From the NCBI RefSeq assembly GCF_000209165.1, contig NC_009048.1, forward strand, positions 620,001 to 684,000: 64,000 bases of DNA, in the 5' to 3' direction. The DNA is from Scheffersomyces stipitis CBS 6054. Its lineage: Eukaryota > Ascomycota > Pichiomycetes > Serinales > Debaryomycetaceae. Numbering within the stretch: position 1 is the first letter of the stretch; the number at the start of each line of letters is the position of its first letter. The notes under the pieces were generated by a model. The model was not told the DNA's origin. It did not search any database and was given only the letters and a program-made list of their open reading frames with translations. The translations under genes were made by a program, and so were the position numbers. Below are positions 52,339-62,200 of this stretch, one piece after another.

Positions 52339-54972
52339 ATGATTAGTTCTTCTCGTGTTGCTGCTATGGCATTGCGCCAGAGCTCTAGAGCAATTGTTCC
52401 TTTAGCTGTACTATCCTCGAATGGTCTACGCCTGAGGTATTTTACCCCAGGTTTAGCACACAAGACTCAGATAAGGACTGTGACTTCGGACATTGCTGAA
52501 ATCAAGCAGGAAATCGACAAAGACGAGTCTGATAACTCGGCAGAAACTACAGGAGTGATTGACGTCAAGAATCAACACGAAGTTGTTTTGTACTATGACC
52601 ATATTTATTTCTTAGGAGCTTCCAGCCCTGCTTACTTCAATGTATTTTTGCAGTTTTTGAGAATACGCAAACAGACACCGGCTCAAATCAGAGACAAGAT
52701 CCTAAAAGTCTCAGCGCCTATACCTGCCGAGGCGGAAATAACGCAATTGATTCCGTTTATGAGAGATTGTGGAGCTTTTGCCAAGTTCCAAGTGCCTCCA
52801 GGCGTAGAAGTAGCTGAATTTGTTCAACAAATCAGACAGAACGTAGTTCATAATGAAAAAGCGTACAACAGCGGTATTTTCAGGAGAGTGTTGAGCTTGT
52901 TTTGGAGCCACTATCCAGCTGTTTATTCTGTAAAGGGTACACCTTGGATCGAGGACTTGCGAAGATACCCCAACACAAAGTTGAAAGTGAAGTTTGAGGG
53001 CGAACCACTTACCGAGGAGGAGTTGTATGTACTTTTCAGAAGGTACGGCCCTTTAGTAGACATCATTCCAGGACCAGAATCCGCAGAAGCCACTCTTATC
53101 TACCGTGGTTTGAGATCAGCTATTGCAGCTAAGAACTGTATTACAGGCGTTTCTTTGAACAAGGGCAGGACAGTTTTACATTTGCAATACATTCCTATAA
53201 AGAGAGTGAATTACATCACTGAATTTGTGACCAATCACCAAAGAATCGCCATTCCCATCATTTTAGCCCTTTTGGCTACTTTGGCTGTGCTTATTTTCGA
53301 TCCTATCAGACAGTACTTCATTGAAGTTAAGATCACAAAGAGATACTCCTTTGATACGTACAAGGACTATGCAGTTGTGAAGACTATCACCAAACCTTTG
53401 CGTGTTGTTCACAATTGGCTCAGTTCCAGTTACGACTATATTGACAAAAAAATCGACTCCATTAGTTCTCCTGGCACTGCAAGTGACGAAAAGTCCGACG
53501 ATAGTGATGTCTCTCAAGCTCTTCAAACTGCCAGTACTATTTGGAATGAAAGATCAGAGAAATCAAAGCAGATCAAGATGTGGATATACGAGAATGTCAA
53601 CACTTTCATTATAGTCAAGGGTCCAAAAGGTTCAGGAAAGGAAGAGTTTATTCTTGACCACACCTTATTAAATGACGAGAAATTGAGACATAAAATCCTT
53701 TACATCAATTGTAGTGAATTGGCTAAAGCAAGATCTGATAATGATTTGCTCAAGAGTACAGCAAATCAGTTGGGATATTTCCCCTTATTCACATGGACTA
53801 ACACTGTATCACAATTTGTTGATTTAGGTGTCCAAGGGTTGACTGGTCAAAAGTCTGGTTTAAGCGAGAGTAAAGAAACCCAATTAAAGAACATGTTTAC
53901 CTTGACATCTCAAGCTATTAGATCTATTGCTACAAGAGACTATCAAAAGTATCATGCGAGTGTTACGAGAAAGAATAACAGATTGCCCGAAGGTGAAAAT
54001 ATCGAAATCCTAAAGGAAGAAGAGTACTTGCAACAACACCCAGAATGCAAACCTATCGTTGTGATAGACAAATTCAACAGAAAAGCCGATGCTGCACTGA
54101 ATGACTTTGTATACCCTATGATTGCAGAATGGAGTTCTGTTCTTGTCCAGAACAATTTAGCTCATGTCATATATGTCACCTCAGATGTGGGAAGTATCCA
54201 GCATTTGAACAACGCTCTTCCAAATCAAGTTTTTAAATCGATTTCTTTATCAGATGCATCTAGTTTCAGTGCCAAACTGTTCTTGATGCACCAATTAAAG
54301 TTGGAAGATGATCATACCATTTCAGGCGCCTTTGAACCACTTGGAGGAAGAATGTTGGACTTACAGGCTTTTGTTAGGCGTATCAATTCCGGTGAAACCC
54401 CACCAGAAGCTCTTGAAGAGATGGTCAACCAAGCTTCAGAACAGGTCACAACATTCTTTTTATGCGCCCATAAGATTGACGATGATACCAACTGGAATGC
54501 CGCACAAGTGTGGATGCTTATGAAATTATTGTCCAAATCCGATAGTATAAACTATTCAGATTTGAACAAATCTCCTCTTTTCAAGCCAGAGGAAGACACA
54601 GTAGCCACCTTGACCACTTTGGAGAAACACGATTTGATTTCATTGCAAAGAGATAAGGGTATTCTTGACAAAATCAGTATCGGACGTCCATTGTTTAAGG
54701 CAGCCTTCAAGCAGTTGATAAGTGACCCCAAGATTTCCAAATTGTATGAAGTGGATTACATTTCTACCTTAATTAAAATAGAGAACGAGAAGATCAAGAA
54801 GTTTGAAGGTGAGTTGATTAGTATCCAAAAGCTTGGTGATAAATTGGGCAGCAGAGTTTTATATTTGAGCAAGAAGATCGATGCTTCCAATGCGAAGGTC
54901 GTCGAATACGAAGGAAAGATTGCAGAGATTAATCTGAAACCAGCATCCAAGAACTTTCTTAAGTTATTCTAA
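52339..54972 (+). CDS. YME2: YME2, mitochondrial inner-membrane RRM/AAA-like protein
   Basis: 877 residues from the ATG at 52339 (the open frame begins at a TTG 9 nt earlier); S. cerevisiae Yme2 has 850. The N-terminus (MISSSRVAAMALRQSSRA) is a typical mitochondrial presequence. An RRM-like fold spans about 200-290 (NTKLKVKFEGEPLTEEELYVLFRRYG). One membrane helix lies at about 303-322. The C-terminal domain has a P-loop GPKGSGKE (428-435), and a helical tail from about 820 forms a coiled coil. Yme2/Rna12 affects mtDNA nucleoid structure and mtDNA escape. Confidence 0.92.
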   Translation: MISSSRVAAMALRQSSRAIVPLAVLSSNGLRLRYFTPGLAHKTQIRTVTSDIAEIKQEIDKDESDNSAETTGVIDVKNQHEVVLYYDHIYFLGASSPAYFNVFLQFLRIRKQTPAQIRDKILKVSAPIPAEAEITQLIPFMRDCGAFAKFQVPPGVEVAEFVQQIRQNVVHNEKAYNSGIFRRVLSLFWSHYPAVYSVKGTPWIEDLRRYPNTKLKVKFEGEPLTEEELYVLFRRYGPLVDIIPGPESAEATLIYRGLRSAIAAKNCITGVSLNKGRTVLHLQYIPIKRVNYITEFVTNHQRIAIPIILALLATLAVLIFDPIRQYFIEVKITKRYSFDTYKDYAVVKTITKPLRVVHNWLSSSYDYIDKKIDSISSPGTASDEKSDDSDVSQALQTASTIWNERSEKSKQIKMWIYENVNTFIIVKGPKGSGKEEFILDHTLLNDEKLRHKILYINCSELAKARSDNDLLKSTANQLGYFPLFTWTNTVSQFVDLGVQGLTGQKSGLSESKETQLKNMFTLTSQAIRSIATRDYQKYHASVTRKNNRLPEGENIEILKEEEYLQQHPECKPIVVIDKFNRKADAALNDFVYPMIAEWSSVLVQNNLAHVIYVTSDVGSIQHLNNALPNQVFKSISLSDASSFSAKLFLMHQLKLEDDHTISGAFEPLGGRMLDLQAFVRRINSGETPPEALEEMVNQASEQVTTFFLCAHKIDDDTNWNAAQVWMLMKLLSKSDSINYSDLNKSPLFKPEEDTVATLTTLEKHDLISLQRDKGILDKISIGRPLFKAAFKQLISDPKISKLYEVDYISTLIKIENEKIKKFEGELISIQKLGDKLGSRVLYLSKKIDASNAKVVEYEGKIAEINLKPASKNFLKLF

Positions 54973-55056
54973 ATTTGAATACAATGTTATCGTTTGATAT
55001 TACAAGTCGAGTCTATCTTATTATTGTTATTATTATTTAATTGTACATAGTGTTGA

Positions 55057-56541
55057 TTAATCCAATAATCGGCTAGAGATGATTTCGTAAGTCATTCTGC
55101 GTCTGATAACCTTCATATCTTTTTGAGAGTAGGTTAGAGACTTAGATAATGCAATGTATTTAGCAGCCGTACAAGTGAAAACTCCACAGTCATAACCATT
55201 CGCTTGTTGGGGGGTTTCCATATGAGGATACAATTCATAGTCTATTACTGGCACATTCAATCTTGAAGCTTCTTGTTTCATATAGTCCTTCAAGTTGAGC
55301 ATGGCATTCTCATTTCCAGAACTAGAGAGCGAATCATAGTACCTGATAGACTTGTCAACGTTATCTATGACAGCTAGAGCCCAATGAGTATTCAAGATAT
55401 TGATGGGTACCAAAATCTTTTTCTTTTCAAACAAATTGATTTTCTTCCTCTTGGCCCATCTAGCTACTCCCAGGTATCCTTTTGTTTCCAAAGTTGTGTA
55501 AAAATGAGTGGTCCATCCAAATACCTTTTGGTTTTGAGATTCCATGATGAGATTGAGGTAATAGTCTATTATGTTATCGTTGAGCCATTTACCATCTCTA
55601 AGGGTCTTGAGATCGTGAAAATACAACTCGATCTGGTAATTGGTAGCGAAAGTGTCTGTTCTGCTACTTTGCCATACTGCCTGTACTTTCTGCAACTCTT
55701 GGGGTCCAAGTGGGGTTATCTTGGAGAGAGAATCAAGTCTACTTTTCTCGATAATTTTCTGATTGTCTATGCGTTTCCGGTCGTATTCGGCCGAAATCTT
55801 GTCCACATAGTAATGTGGTATTAGTTTATCCACAATAGAATAGTTTGTGATAGAAACAGGCAGCGAAGGAATGTAGTAGTTGAGAATAGATTTCTTGTAC
55901 TCAGATATCTGGGGTTCCTGTTTGATGAACTGACTGTAGTCACTTAGTTTGATTCGTTCCCGTTTCACACCTTCAAAATTTGGTTCTGGAGTATACTCTT
56001 TCTGGTACGAAGAAGATTTGAGATAGTTGTTGGAAAGCGACAAGCTTGTTCCATACTGGAGATTACGTGGATCTTCTGACACACCATTTCTGTTAAATCG
56101 CGATTCAGAATATTTCTGGAGTACGTTGACAGAATTGTTGTCACTGCTTATTTGGGAAATATCAGAGGCAATCATGCTGTTGTTCTTAGGTTGTCGGAGT
56201 AAGTGATAGTCATTCGTGATCTTGTGGACGCTGATGATTTGCACACTTTCCTCATCATCAAGGTCTAAAGCCATGATGTCTATATCCGAACTTTGGTCCA
56301 ATGGAGGAGTAGTGGCCCGAGGATGCTGTGGCAAATTGCTGCGAATCTTTGTTGAAAAGAATACGTAAATATGGTATATGCTGATTTGTAGGTAGTGGAG
56401 AAGGTTGTGAAGAGAAAAAAACGATGTGGAAGACGACGAACGTGATGCTGGAGGCGTTTCTAGAGTCGGAGGTAAGGACTCTCCCGGAAAAGCATTCCGT
56501 TTGGAGAGCCTGTTCTGCACGAGCAATGGGTTGTCGTCCAT
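55057..56541 (-). CDS. ULP1: ULP1, SUMO-specific cysteine protease
   Basis: 494 residues from ATG at 56539-56541. The C-terminal C48 peptidase domain (about 280-494) has the catalytic triad His386 (THWALAVID), Asp403 (YYDSLSSSG) and Cys452 (GYDCGVF), with oxyanion Gln446 six residues before the Cys, as in S. cerevisiae Ulp1. WLNDNIIDYY and VARWAKRKKINLF are other family blocks. The N-terminal 270 residues are low complexity and would localise the enzyme to nuclear pores. It is shorter than S. cerevisiae Ulp1 (621). Ulp2 is unlikely, since the catalytic domain lies at the extreme C-terminus. Confidence 0.92.
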   Translation of the reverse strand: MDDNPLLVQNRLSKRNAFPGESLPPTLETPPASRSSSSTSFFSLHNLLHYLQISIYHIYVFFSTKIRSNLPQHPRATTPPLDQSSDIDIMALDLDDEESVQIISVHKITNDYHLLRQPKNNSMIASDISQISSDNNSVNVLQKYSESRFNRNGVSEDPRNLQYGTSLSLSNNYLKSSSYQKEYTPEPNFEGVKRERIKLSDYSQFIKQEPQISEYKKSILNYYIPSLPVSITNYSIVDKLIPHYYVDKISAEYDRKRIDNQKIIEKSRLDSLSKITPLGPQELQKVQAVWQSSRTDTFATNYQIELYFHDLKTLRDGKWLNDNIIDYYLNLIMESQNQKVFGWTTHFYTTLETKGYLGVARWAKRKKINLFEKKKILVPINILNTHWALAVIDNVDKSIRYYDSLSSSGNENAMLNLKDYMKQEASRLNVPVIDYELYPHMETPQQANGYDCGVFTCTAAKYIALSKSLTYSQKDMKVIRRRMTYEIISSRLLD

Positions 56542-56869
56542 AGTACTGGTTCCGAAACGATGATTATAGATTAGATGTTCAAGTCTGAAATGTTTAAACG
56601 GCTAATATGGTAATTTGTGTCATGTGACATAAAACACACGCTGAGGATCATGTGATTAGAAAGTGGCACAAATTGATGCATGTGAAGACAGAAATTACGC
56701 AGGATCCTTATTCCTAGGGTTAAACTGGTTACATACTGAGGAACAGAGTGGAGTGGAATCTATTTTAAGTTCTAAGATAAAAGAGAATGACCCCAAAGGT
56801 ATAAATAGTTCACAGAAAAGACCACTTTCAAATTTATGCAAACTTGTCTTTTTATAGGCCAATTTTAAA
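56542..56869. other. Divergent region ULP1 / small unknown gene
   Basis: 328 bp. It contains ATCATGTGAT and ATGTGACAT E-box-like half sites. No ORF of note. Confidence 0.4.
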
Positions 56870-57175
56870 ATGTTACCACCAAGAAGGAACCAGTTTTTCG
56901 AACACAAAGATAGCCTTCTAAGCTTTTGGACGGACAGCAACGGCAAACCCATACCACCTAGGCTACCACCTGGCTTGACTGGTGTTGAGAGATTCCATCT
57001 AAAGCATAGACAGCTACTAAATTATGTAGATGTTTTAGGTGATCAGTATGCAAGAGATTATTTACCAGGAGCATGGGGAGGTGTTAGAGTCCCAAATAGA
57101 CCTTGGTCTAAGTTCTCTGGGAGGAATGTGGTCAGACTAGGGGCTCGAAGGACTGCTACTACAAGTAAGCTATAA
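56870..57175 (+). CDS. Small basic hypothetical protein
   Basis: 101 residues from ATG 56870, preceded in frame by a stop. The composition is Arg- and Pro-rich (KPIPPRLPPGLTGVERFHLKH, then a basic C-terminus RNVVRLGARRTATTSKL), with a DYLPGAWGG motif and no membrane segment. It looks like a small ribosomal or mitochondrial-matrix protein, but I do not recognise it. The first residues are basic yet include Glu and Asp early, so a classical presequence is doubtful. A TTTTTATAG just upstream resembles a 3' splice site, but no branch point was found. Confidence 0.5.
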   Translation: MLPPRRNQFFEHKDSLLSFWTDSNGKPIPPRLPPGLTGVERFHLKHRQLLNYVDVLGDQYARDYLPGAWGGVRVPNRPWSKFSGRNVVRLGARRTATTSKL

Positions 57176-57756
57176 AATGGGATGAAGGATGGAGGATGCG
57201 AGTACGGAACTTGAACCAGGGGTCAGAATGTGGAAAAGTGATCTAAAAATTTCTACAACCTGAAACCAGTATTACAACAATAGATCTTTGAAGATTACCT
57301 AGATGTCATTGCCAATTATAAAAAGAAAAATCTCTATAGTAGGAGAATGATGGTCTTTGGTATGAGATTTCTAGGGCCTGCGGATCCAATTGTTGCCAGG
57401 TTTATTCCTGATAGCGATATGATAATCTAGACTGTTCAGGTTGCAAACGTTTGCAACTCAAATGGCCAGGATCGGCCGCGTTCTTGTTACCCCGGTAATG
57501 GAAGTTATACAGGACCCGCAAAGAGAAATTTGGCATCCATCCATCCAGGCAATACCATACCGGAGAAATTGCCTTGTGTTAATTGCCTTGTGTTACAGTC
57601 TGCTTTCCAGTATCTATTTTATACAGCGACTTCTTCTCATACTTGAATGTAAGAGTATATATTATCCAAAGAAAGTCTGCCTTATACGGATAATTTTAGC
57701 TCTGTATTGCTATCTGATTAGATTAGTTTTTGCATTTAACTGAGAAATCTTCGAAA
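57176..57756. other. Upstream flank of the Gag-like gene
   Basis: 580 bp without ORF or recognisable LTR. It contains a perfect 14-bp tandem duplication AATTGCCTTGTGTT (57567-57594). Confidence 0.5.
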
Positions 57757-58926
57757 ATGTCCAACTCACCCACAAGTCAATTATCGGCTCACACATCTGA
57801 ACGTCCAAATCGAAATGATCCAGTCAGTTCTTCTGCTGCACAAGCCAAGTCTTCATTGAAAAAAACGGCCCAGAAACAGTATGAAGCAAGATTGGACCAA
57901 CAACAATCTCAGATTGATGCTCTTGTGTTAAGAGTGGCAGCCTTGGAGACTAATTGCGGACAAGGATTCTCAATGACAGGCGATGGTTCTTGTGCCATAA
58001 CCAACAGTACTAGTGAGAACTCTCTTGAAAATGACTCAAGAAGTGTGACGAGTTCGACATTTACCTCTACGGACTCTGTCCACTCCAACGGTCCCAGAAC
58101 ATCACGAGATGGACACTCTCTGGGACTATTTGATATTGACACTGAAATCACCGAGATGCAGTTTCAGATTCACGAAGACTGGGCAAAATTACCCAAACTT
58201 GATACGCAAACCGCTCGCCAATGGTTACGTGCCATCTATATATTGAGAAATGACGCCGATTTCGAACAATTACTTAAGACAGAATCCGAAGTCGATTGGG
58301 CCGCTTTGCACTTTACATTCGGATATTTTGGCGAGGACTTAGAATATTATTACGCCGCCTGGAGAGAGCACCTCATTGCACCTTATCGTCATAACTCCCT
58401 AAGAACACTTGGTCAACCAGACAATATCACTGTTGATGTCCTTCTAGATTATTTAACGAATTTTGAAGATAAAGCGAGAAGTTCGGTCATAATCAAAGAG
58501 TTGAACAGACGTAAAACAATTGGAAGTAACCCAGACAGTCAATCGTTTGTCGCAGAATTTTTTGATAGGGACAATGATTACAACGACCGTACAATTAGGT
58601 TTCTAGACGATATGCCTGTTCCTCTAGCTGAAACAGTCAAGCACTACTGCACTCAGAGTGATGAAACAAAACGTCTGATCGCTGTTACAACAGTCCAGTA
58701 TTACTTTCAGGAGTCAATCCGCCTAGCAAGGTTCATGTACCCTAGTGCCGAAGCTTTTGAATCCAAAGTTCAACTTACACCGGGTTACTCGGGTAACTCA
58801 AACTCAATACCCTTTGGTTCGCCTGATTCAAGAATGGATCGTAAACCCAAGAACAAGAGAAGAAACCGTTCCCGTTACTCCAAGAATAAGTCTACATCGA
58901 ACAAAGACGAACTCAATTACTTCTAG
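57757..58926 (+). CDS. Stand-alone retrotransposon Gag-like protein
   Basis: 389 residues from ATG 57757. Order: Ser/Thr-rich N-terminus, a short coiled coil (QQQSQIDALVLRVAALE), then an all-helical region (about 130-340) with the spacing of a retroelement capsid: TARQWLRAI, WAALHFTFGYF, DVLLDYLTNFEDKARS, DMPVPLAETVKHYC and TVQYYFQESIRLARFMYP. The C-terminus is strongly basic (RKPKNKRRNRSRYSKNK) and has no CCHC knuckle. No protease, reverse transcriptase or integrase follows, and no matching LTRs flank it. The frame is intact. It could be a domesticated Gag or a recent solo fragment; an unrelated helical protein remains possible because the capsid call rests on pattern, not a search. Confidence 0.45.
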   Translation: MSNSPTSQLSAHTSERPNRNDPVSSSAAQAKSSLKKTAQKQYEARLDQQQSQIDALVLRVAALETNCGQGFSMTGDGSCAITNSTSENSLENDSRSVTSSTFTSTDSVHSNGPRTSRDGHSLGLFDIDTEITEMQFQIHEDWAKLPKLDTQTARQWLRAIYILRNDADFEQLLKTESEVDWAALHFTFGYFGEDLEYYYAAWREHLIAPYRHNSLRTLGQPDNITVDVLLDYLTNFEDKARSSVIIKELNRRKTIGSNPDSQSFVAEFFDRDNDYNDRTIRFLDDMPVPLAETVKHYCTQSDETKRLIAVTTVQYYFQESIRLARFMYPSAEAFESKVQLTPGYSGNSNSIPFGSPDSRMDRKPKNKRRNRSRYSKNKSTSNKDELNYF

Positions 58927-59788
58927 CAGTTGCAGATCACATGACCGGCTTCACCATGGCAATGGCGGCTGCTGGGAGAAAACAGAGCTGCAATTGCCCA
59001 AAGCGTCTTTATGTCACATCTATAATTATTGCTTGGTTTGAGCCTCTTCCGTGTGCCGGAGTTTTACGAGATTAAGCCATCGCGCCTGCAAATGTAGCCC
59101 ACGTGTGCGCCAACGAGGAGGAAAATGTCGCGCTCGTGGGGTGAAGTATTGGCCCAGTAGGGAGCCATGGGAAGAGCAGCTTAGACAGAAATAGAGAGAT
59201 TTTTCAGGCTGCCAGATGAAATGAGGAAATTACAGGCCACCGATAGCGAATCACGGAAGAGTATCTATCCACGAAATAGTCCAAATATTCTAAATAGTAC
59301 CAAAAATCACCAATTTCACTGTTTCCAGAGTCTGGTGCCATGTGGCTTACCCTGTAGCTCTTAAGATTCTACATACTGTAGAGCATAAGCGACGTAGCAT
59401 CCGGTCCCAGTCCAGTAAGTCTCGCGGCCCGCCTACTTTCTCTCGCTATTATCTGCCCAGTACGGCTATCTCATCGCGCCAAAGCTGTCACTAAATCTGT
59501 CGAGAAGCAGCTGCCTGCGCGACATGCGACATCCTCATTAATTAGGCTTCTACAATAGCACTAATAATAATATTACTACATGGTTCTAATACCACCCTAC
59601 CCAAACAAAGTAATCTGGTGTGGATTCTATTCGTCGATACTGTAGCGACTTTTTTTTCTACTAGCGACTCGTTTCGTAATTGCCGTAACTACAATTGCGT
59701 TTTATTTTCATTCTTCTTCTTTCCCTTGTTGCCCAGCTCCTTTGTTGCAACGCTTCCTTCCTCCCCTCTAGAGTCTGCCCGTCTTACT
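58927..59788. other. VTC2/3-type gene promoter region
   Basis: About 860 bp without ORF; it carries CACGTG at 59100. I searched here for a pol-like frame or LTR related to the Gag-like gene and found none. Confidence 0.55.
59100..59105. promoter_or_regulatory. Pho4-type E-box upstream of the VTC gene
   Basis: GCCCACGTGTGC reads CACGTGGG on the minus strand, the high-affinity Pho4 form and lacking the 5' T that favours Cbf1. It lies about 690 bp before the ATG. VTC genes are classic PHO-regulon members. Confidence 0.6.
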
Positions 59789-62200
59789 ATGTCAATTGAT
59801 CCGCTTGACACCACCTCCACTACCAACAACATCAGTGACGAGACCAGCAGCAAAATGTTATTCGGGACCAAATTGGACCACGAGCTCTACGACCCTTGGA
59901 AGCAGTACTACATCAACTACAACCACCTCAAGAAGTTGTTGAAAGAGGGAGTCATTCTCAAGAACAACTGGACCGATAAGGATGAACAGAACTTTGTTCT
60001 GGCTCTTGACGAGAACTTGGAAAAGGTGTACACCTTCCAGCACCAGAAGTTCGATGAGTTGAACGACCAATTGAACGACTTGCAGTTGCAGACAGAAACC
60101 TCGGGCGCCGACTTCAATGTCGAATCGTTTTCTTCCAAGTTGGACAGAATTTTGGACGAGGCCCAGGAATTGGAACATTTCCAGAGAATTAACTACACCG
60201 GCTTCATCAAAATCGTCAAGAAGCATGACCGTTTGCACTCCAACTACTCTGTTAAGCCTTTGTTGAATGTCAGATTAAAGAGCTTGCCTTTCCACTCCGA
60301 AGATTACAGTCCTTTGTTGTACAAGGTTGGTACTCTCTTCCAGTTCTTGCGTGAAAACTACGACGTCGACCAGGCTTTGTCCAAGTTGTCGTCGTTCAAC
60401 GACTCTGGTTTGAATGCCGAATTCCAGTCATTCAAGTTCTGGATCCACCCTGAAAACTTAATGGAAGTCAAGACCACCATCTTGAGACACTTGCCCGTGT
60501 TGATCTACAACAGTGAAAATGTTTCGCAAATAGATGACGATGATGACGATGACGAAGAAGAAGACGAGGCCATCAACGACCAGACCATCAATGCCTTGTA
60601 CTTTGACAACAACCATTTTGAGTTGTACAACAATAAGTTGACGAAAATCAACAACTCGTCCACTTTACGTATCAAGTGGATTGGCAAGTTGGCCGACAAG
60701 CCAAAAATCGTTATGGAAAAGAAGCAATTCGATTCCAACTCCAACTTTAACGTGGATGACAAGATTACTTTGAAGCAAAAGTACATCAACCAGTTCGTCA
60801 TCAACAAGGAGCTTCCCAGCAAGTTAAAGAAGATCAATGACGAACTGTCGCTCAACCACATTCTTGGCTTCATCAACGAATTCAACTTGCAGCCTATCTT
60901 GAGAACAACCTATAAACGTACCGCTTTCCAAATTCCTGGCGACGACAAGATTAGAATCGTCATCGATACCAACTTGAACTTCATTAGAGAAGACTCGTTT
61001 GACTCTCAATTGCCAATTAGAGACCCTTCGAGCTGGCACAGAACCGATATCGACTCCAACACTGCTAATCCACAGCAATTCTTACGTAAGGGTGAATACA
61101 TCAAGTTCCCATACTCTACCATGGAAATCAAGATTAAGAAGTCTGCTGCTAAGAACTTCAAGAAGTTGAACTGGATCAATGAATTGATCAACTCTTCCAA
61201 TTTGATTAAGGAAATTCCAAACTTTTCCAAGTTCATCCACGGTGTAGCTTCATTGTTCTTAGAAGACGACAAGTTGGATAACATCCCTCTTTGGTTCAAT
61301 GAATTGGAGAATGACATCTCGTCTACTTCACACTACGTGCCAAAGTCCAAGAGAACATTGCAACAGCAAGAAAATGACATCCAGAACTTGACCGACGCCG
61401 ACAACTTGTCCAAGTTCAAGTCGATGATTCTCAAGAACCAGAGTTCAAGCTTCCAGCCTAGATCGTCTTCCTTCTCTGGTTCCATGTTGTTGAACATCAA
61501 CAAGGACGAAGAAGAATCAATTGACCACAGTGTTGGACCCTCTTCTTCTCACGTGCAAACGATTGAAGAAGAAGCTCCTCAATCAGGTTTAACAGATGAT
61601 CAGTCATCCGAATTTGATGATGATGACGACGACGATCTTCCAGGCTCCAGAGCCAATCCAATTTCGAAGATTTTGAACTTGCCAGTTCAATTCTCAAAAT
61701 TGCTTGACGTTGACTCAGAAGACGAAGAGGTAGATCTTCCACTTGGTGTCAGCAAGCCTGAGAGCTGGATCAAGAACGCTGGTCCACTTAAGATTGAACC
61801 CAAGGTCTGGTTGGCTAACGAAAGAACTTTCAACAGGTGGTTGCATGTGACTACTTTGCTCTCGACCTTGACATTTGTCATCTACTCGTCGACTATGAAC
61901 TCTAACTTTGCCGGATTATCCACCATCTTGGCATACTTTTATTTTGCATTAACATTGTTCTCTGGAATCTGGGGTTACTACATTTTCATGAGAAGAAGAA
62001 CAATCATTATGGAAAGATCAGACAAGCATTTGGACAATTCCATCGGACCGCTTATTGTAGCCTTTGGTCTTATCTTGGCGTTAGTTGTCAACTTTGTCTT
62101 TGGCTGGAAGGGGTTGAAGGTTGATCTTGACGATGAGTTCTACGCCAACAACACCGTGCACAGGGCTATCCATGAGTACGTGATCAACTTGGTCAACTAA
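59789..62200 (+). CDS. VTC2/VTC3-type subunit of the vacuolar polyphosphate polymerase
   Basis: 803 residues from ATG 59789; a second in-frame ATG at 59855 (MLFGTKLDHELYDPW) is where S. cerevisiae Vtc2/Vtc3 begin. SPX domain first (YYINYNHLKKLLKEG; Lys cluster KIVKKHDRLHSNY), then the tunnel/CYTH domain (LYFDNNHFELYNNKL; TAFQIPGDDKIRIVIDTN; YSTMEIKIKKSA), a Ser/Asp-rich linker, and a C-terminal DUF202 domain (LANERTFNRWLH) with three membrane helices. The MLFG start and EVKTTILRHLPVL are Vtc2/3-type; Vtc4 (catalytic) starts MKFGEHL. Vtc2/3 are accessory subunits that place the complex in ER or vacuole. Phosphate starvation control is suggested by the Pho4 site. Confidence 0.88.
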   Translation: MSIDPLDTTSTTNNISDETSSKMLFGTKLDHELYDPWKQYYINYNHLKKLLKEGVILKNNWTDKDEQNFVLALDENLEKVYTFQHQKFDELNDQLNDLQLQTETSGADFNVESFSSKLDRILDEAQELEHFQRINYTGFIKIVKKHDRLHSNYSVKPLLNVRLKSLPFHSEDYSPLLYKVGTLFQFLRENYDVDQALSKLSSFNDSGLNAEFQSFKFWIHPENLMEVKTTILRHLPVLIYNSENVSQIDDDDDDDEEEDEAINDQTINALYFDNNHFELYNNKLTKINNSSTLRIKWIGKLADKPKIVMEKKQFDSNSNFNVDDKITLKQKYINQFVINKELPSKLKKINDELSLNHILGFINEFNLQPILRTTYKRTAFQIPGDDKIRIVIDTNLNFIREDSFDSQLPIRDPSSWHRTDIDSNTANPQQFLRKGEYIKFPYSTMEIKIKKSAAKNFKKLNWINELINSSNLIKEIPNFSKFIHGVASLFLEDDKLDNIPLWFNELENDISSTSHYVPKSKRTLQQQENDIQNLTDADNLSKFKSMILKNQSSSFQPRSSSFSGSMLLNINKDEEESIDHSVGPSSSHVQTIEEEAPQSGLTDDQSSEFDDDDDDDLPGSRANPISKILNLPVQFSKLLDVDSEDEEVDLPLGVSKPESWIKNAGPLKIEPKVWLANERTFNRWLHVTTLLSTLTFVIYSSTMNSNFAGLSTILAYFYFALTLFSGIWGYYIFMRRRTIIMERSDKHLDNSIGPLIVAFGLILALVVNFVFGWKGLKVDLDDEFYANNTVHRAIHEYVINLVN

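Noticed and set aside
57190..57225. tRNA-like B box on the minus strand (GGTTCAAGTTCC)
   Set aside because: The T stem does not pair and no A box or acceptor stem fits around it.
59618..59788. N-terminal extension of the VTC-type gene to 59618
   Set aside because: That start is GTG and the added residues are a pyrimidine-tract artefact; ATG at 59789 or 59855 is preferred.
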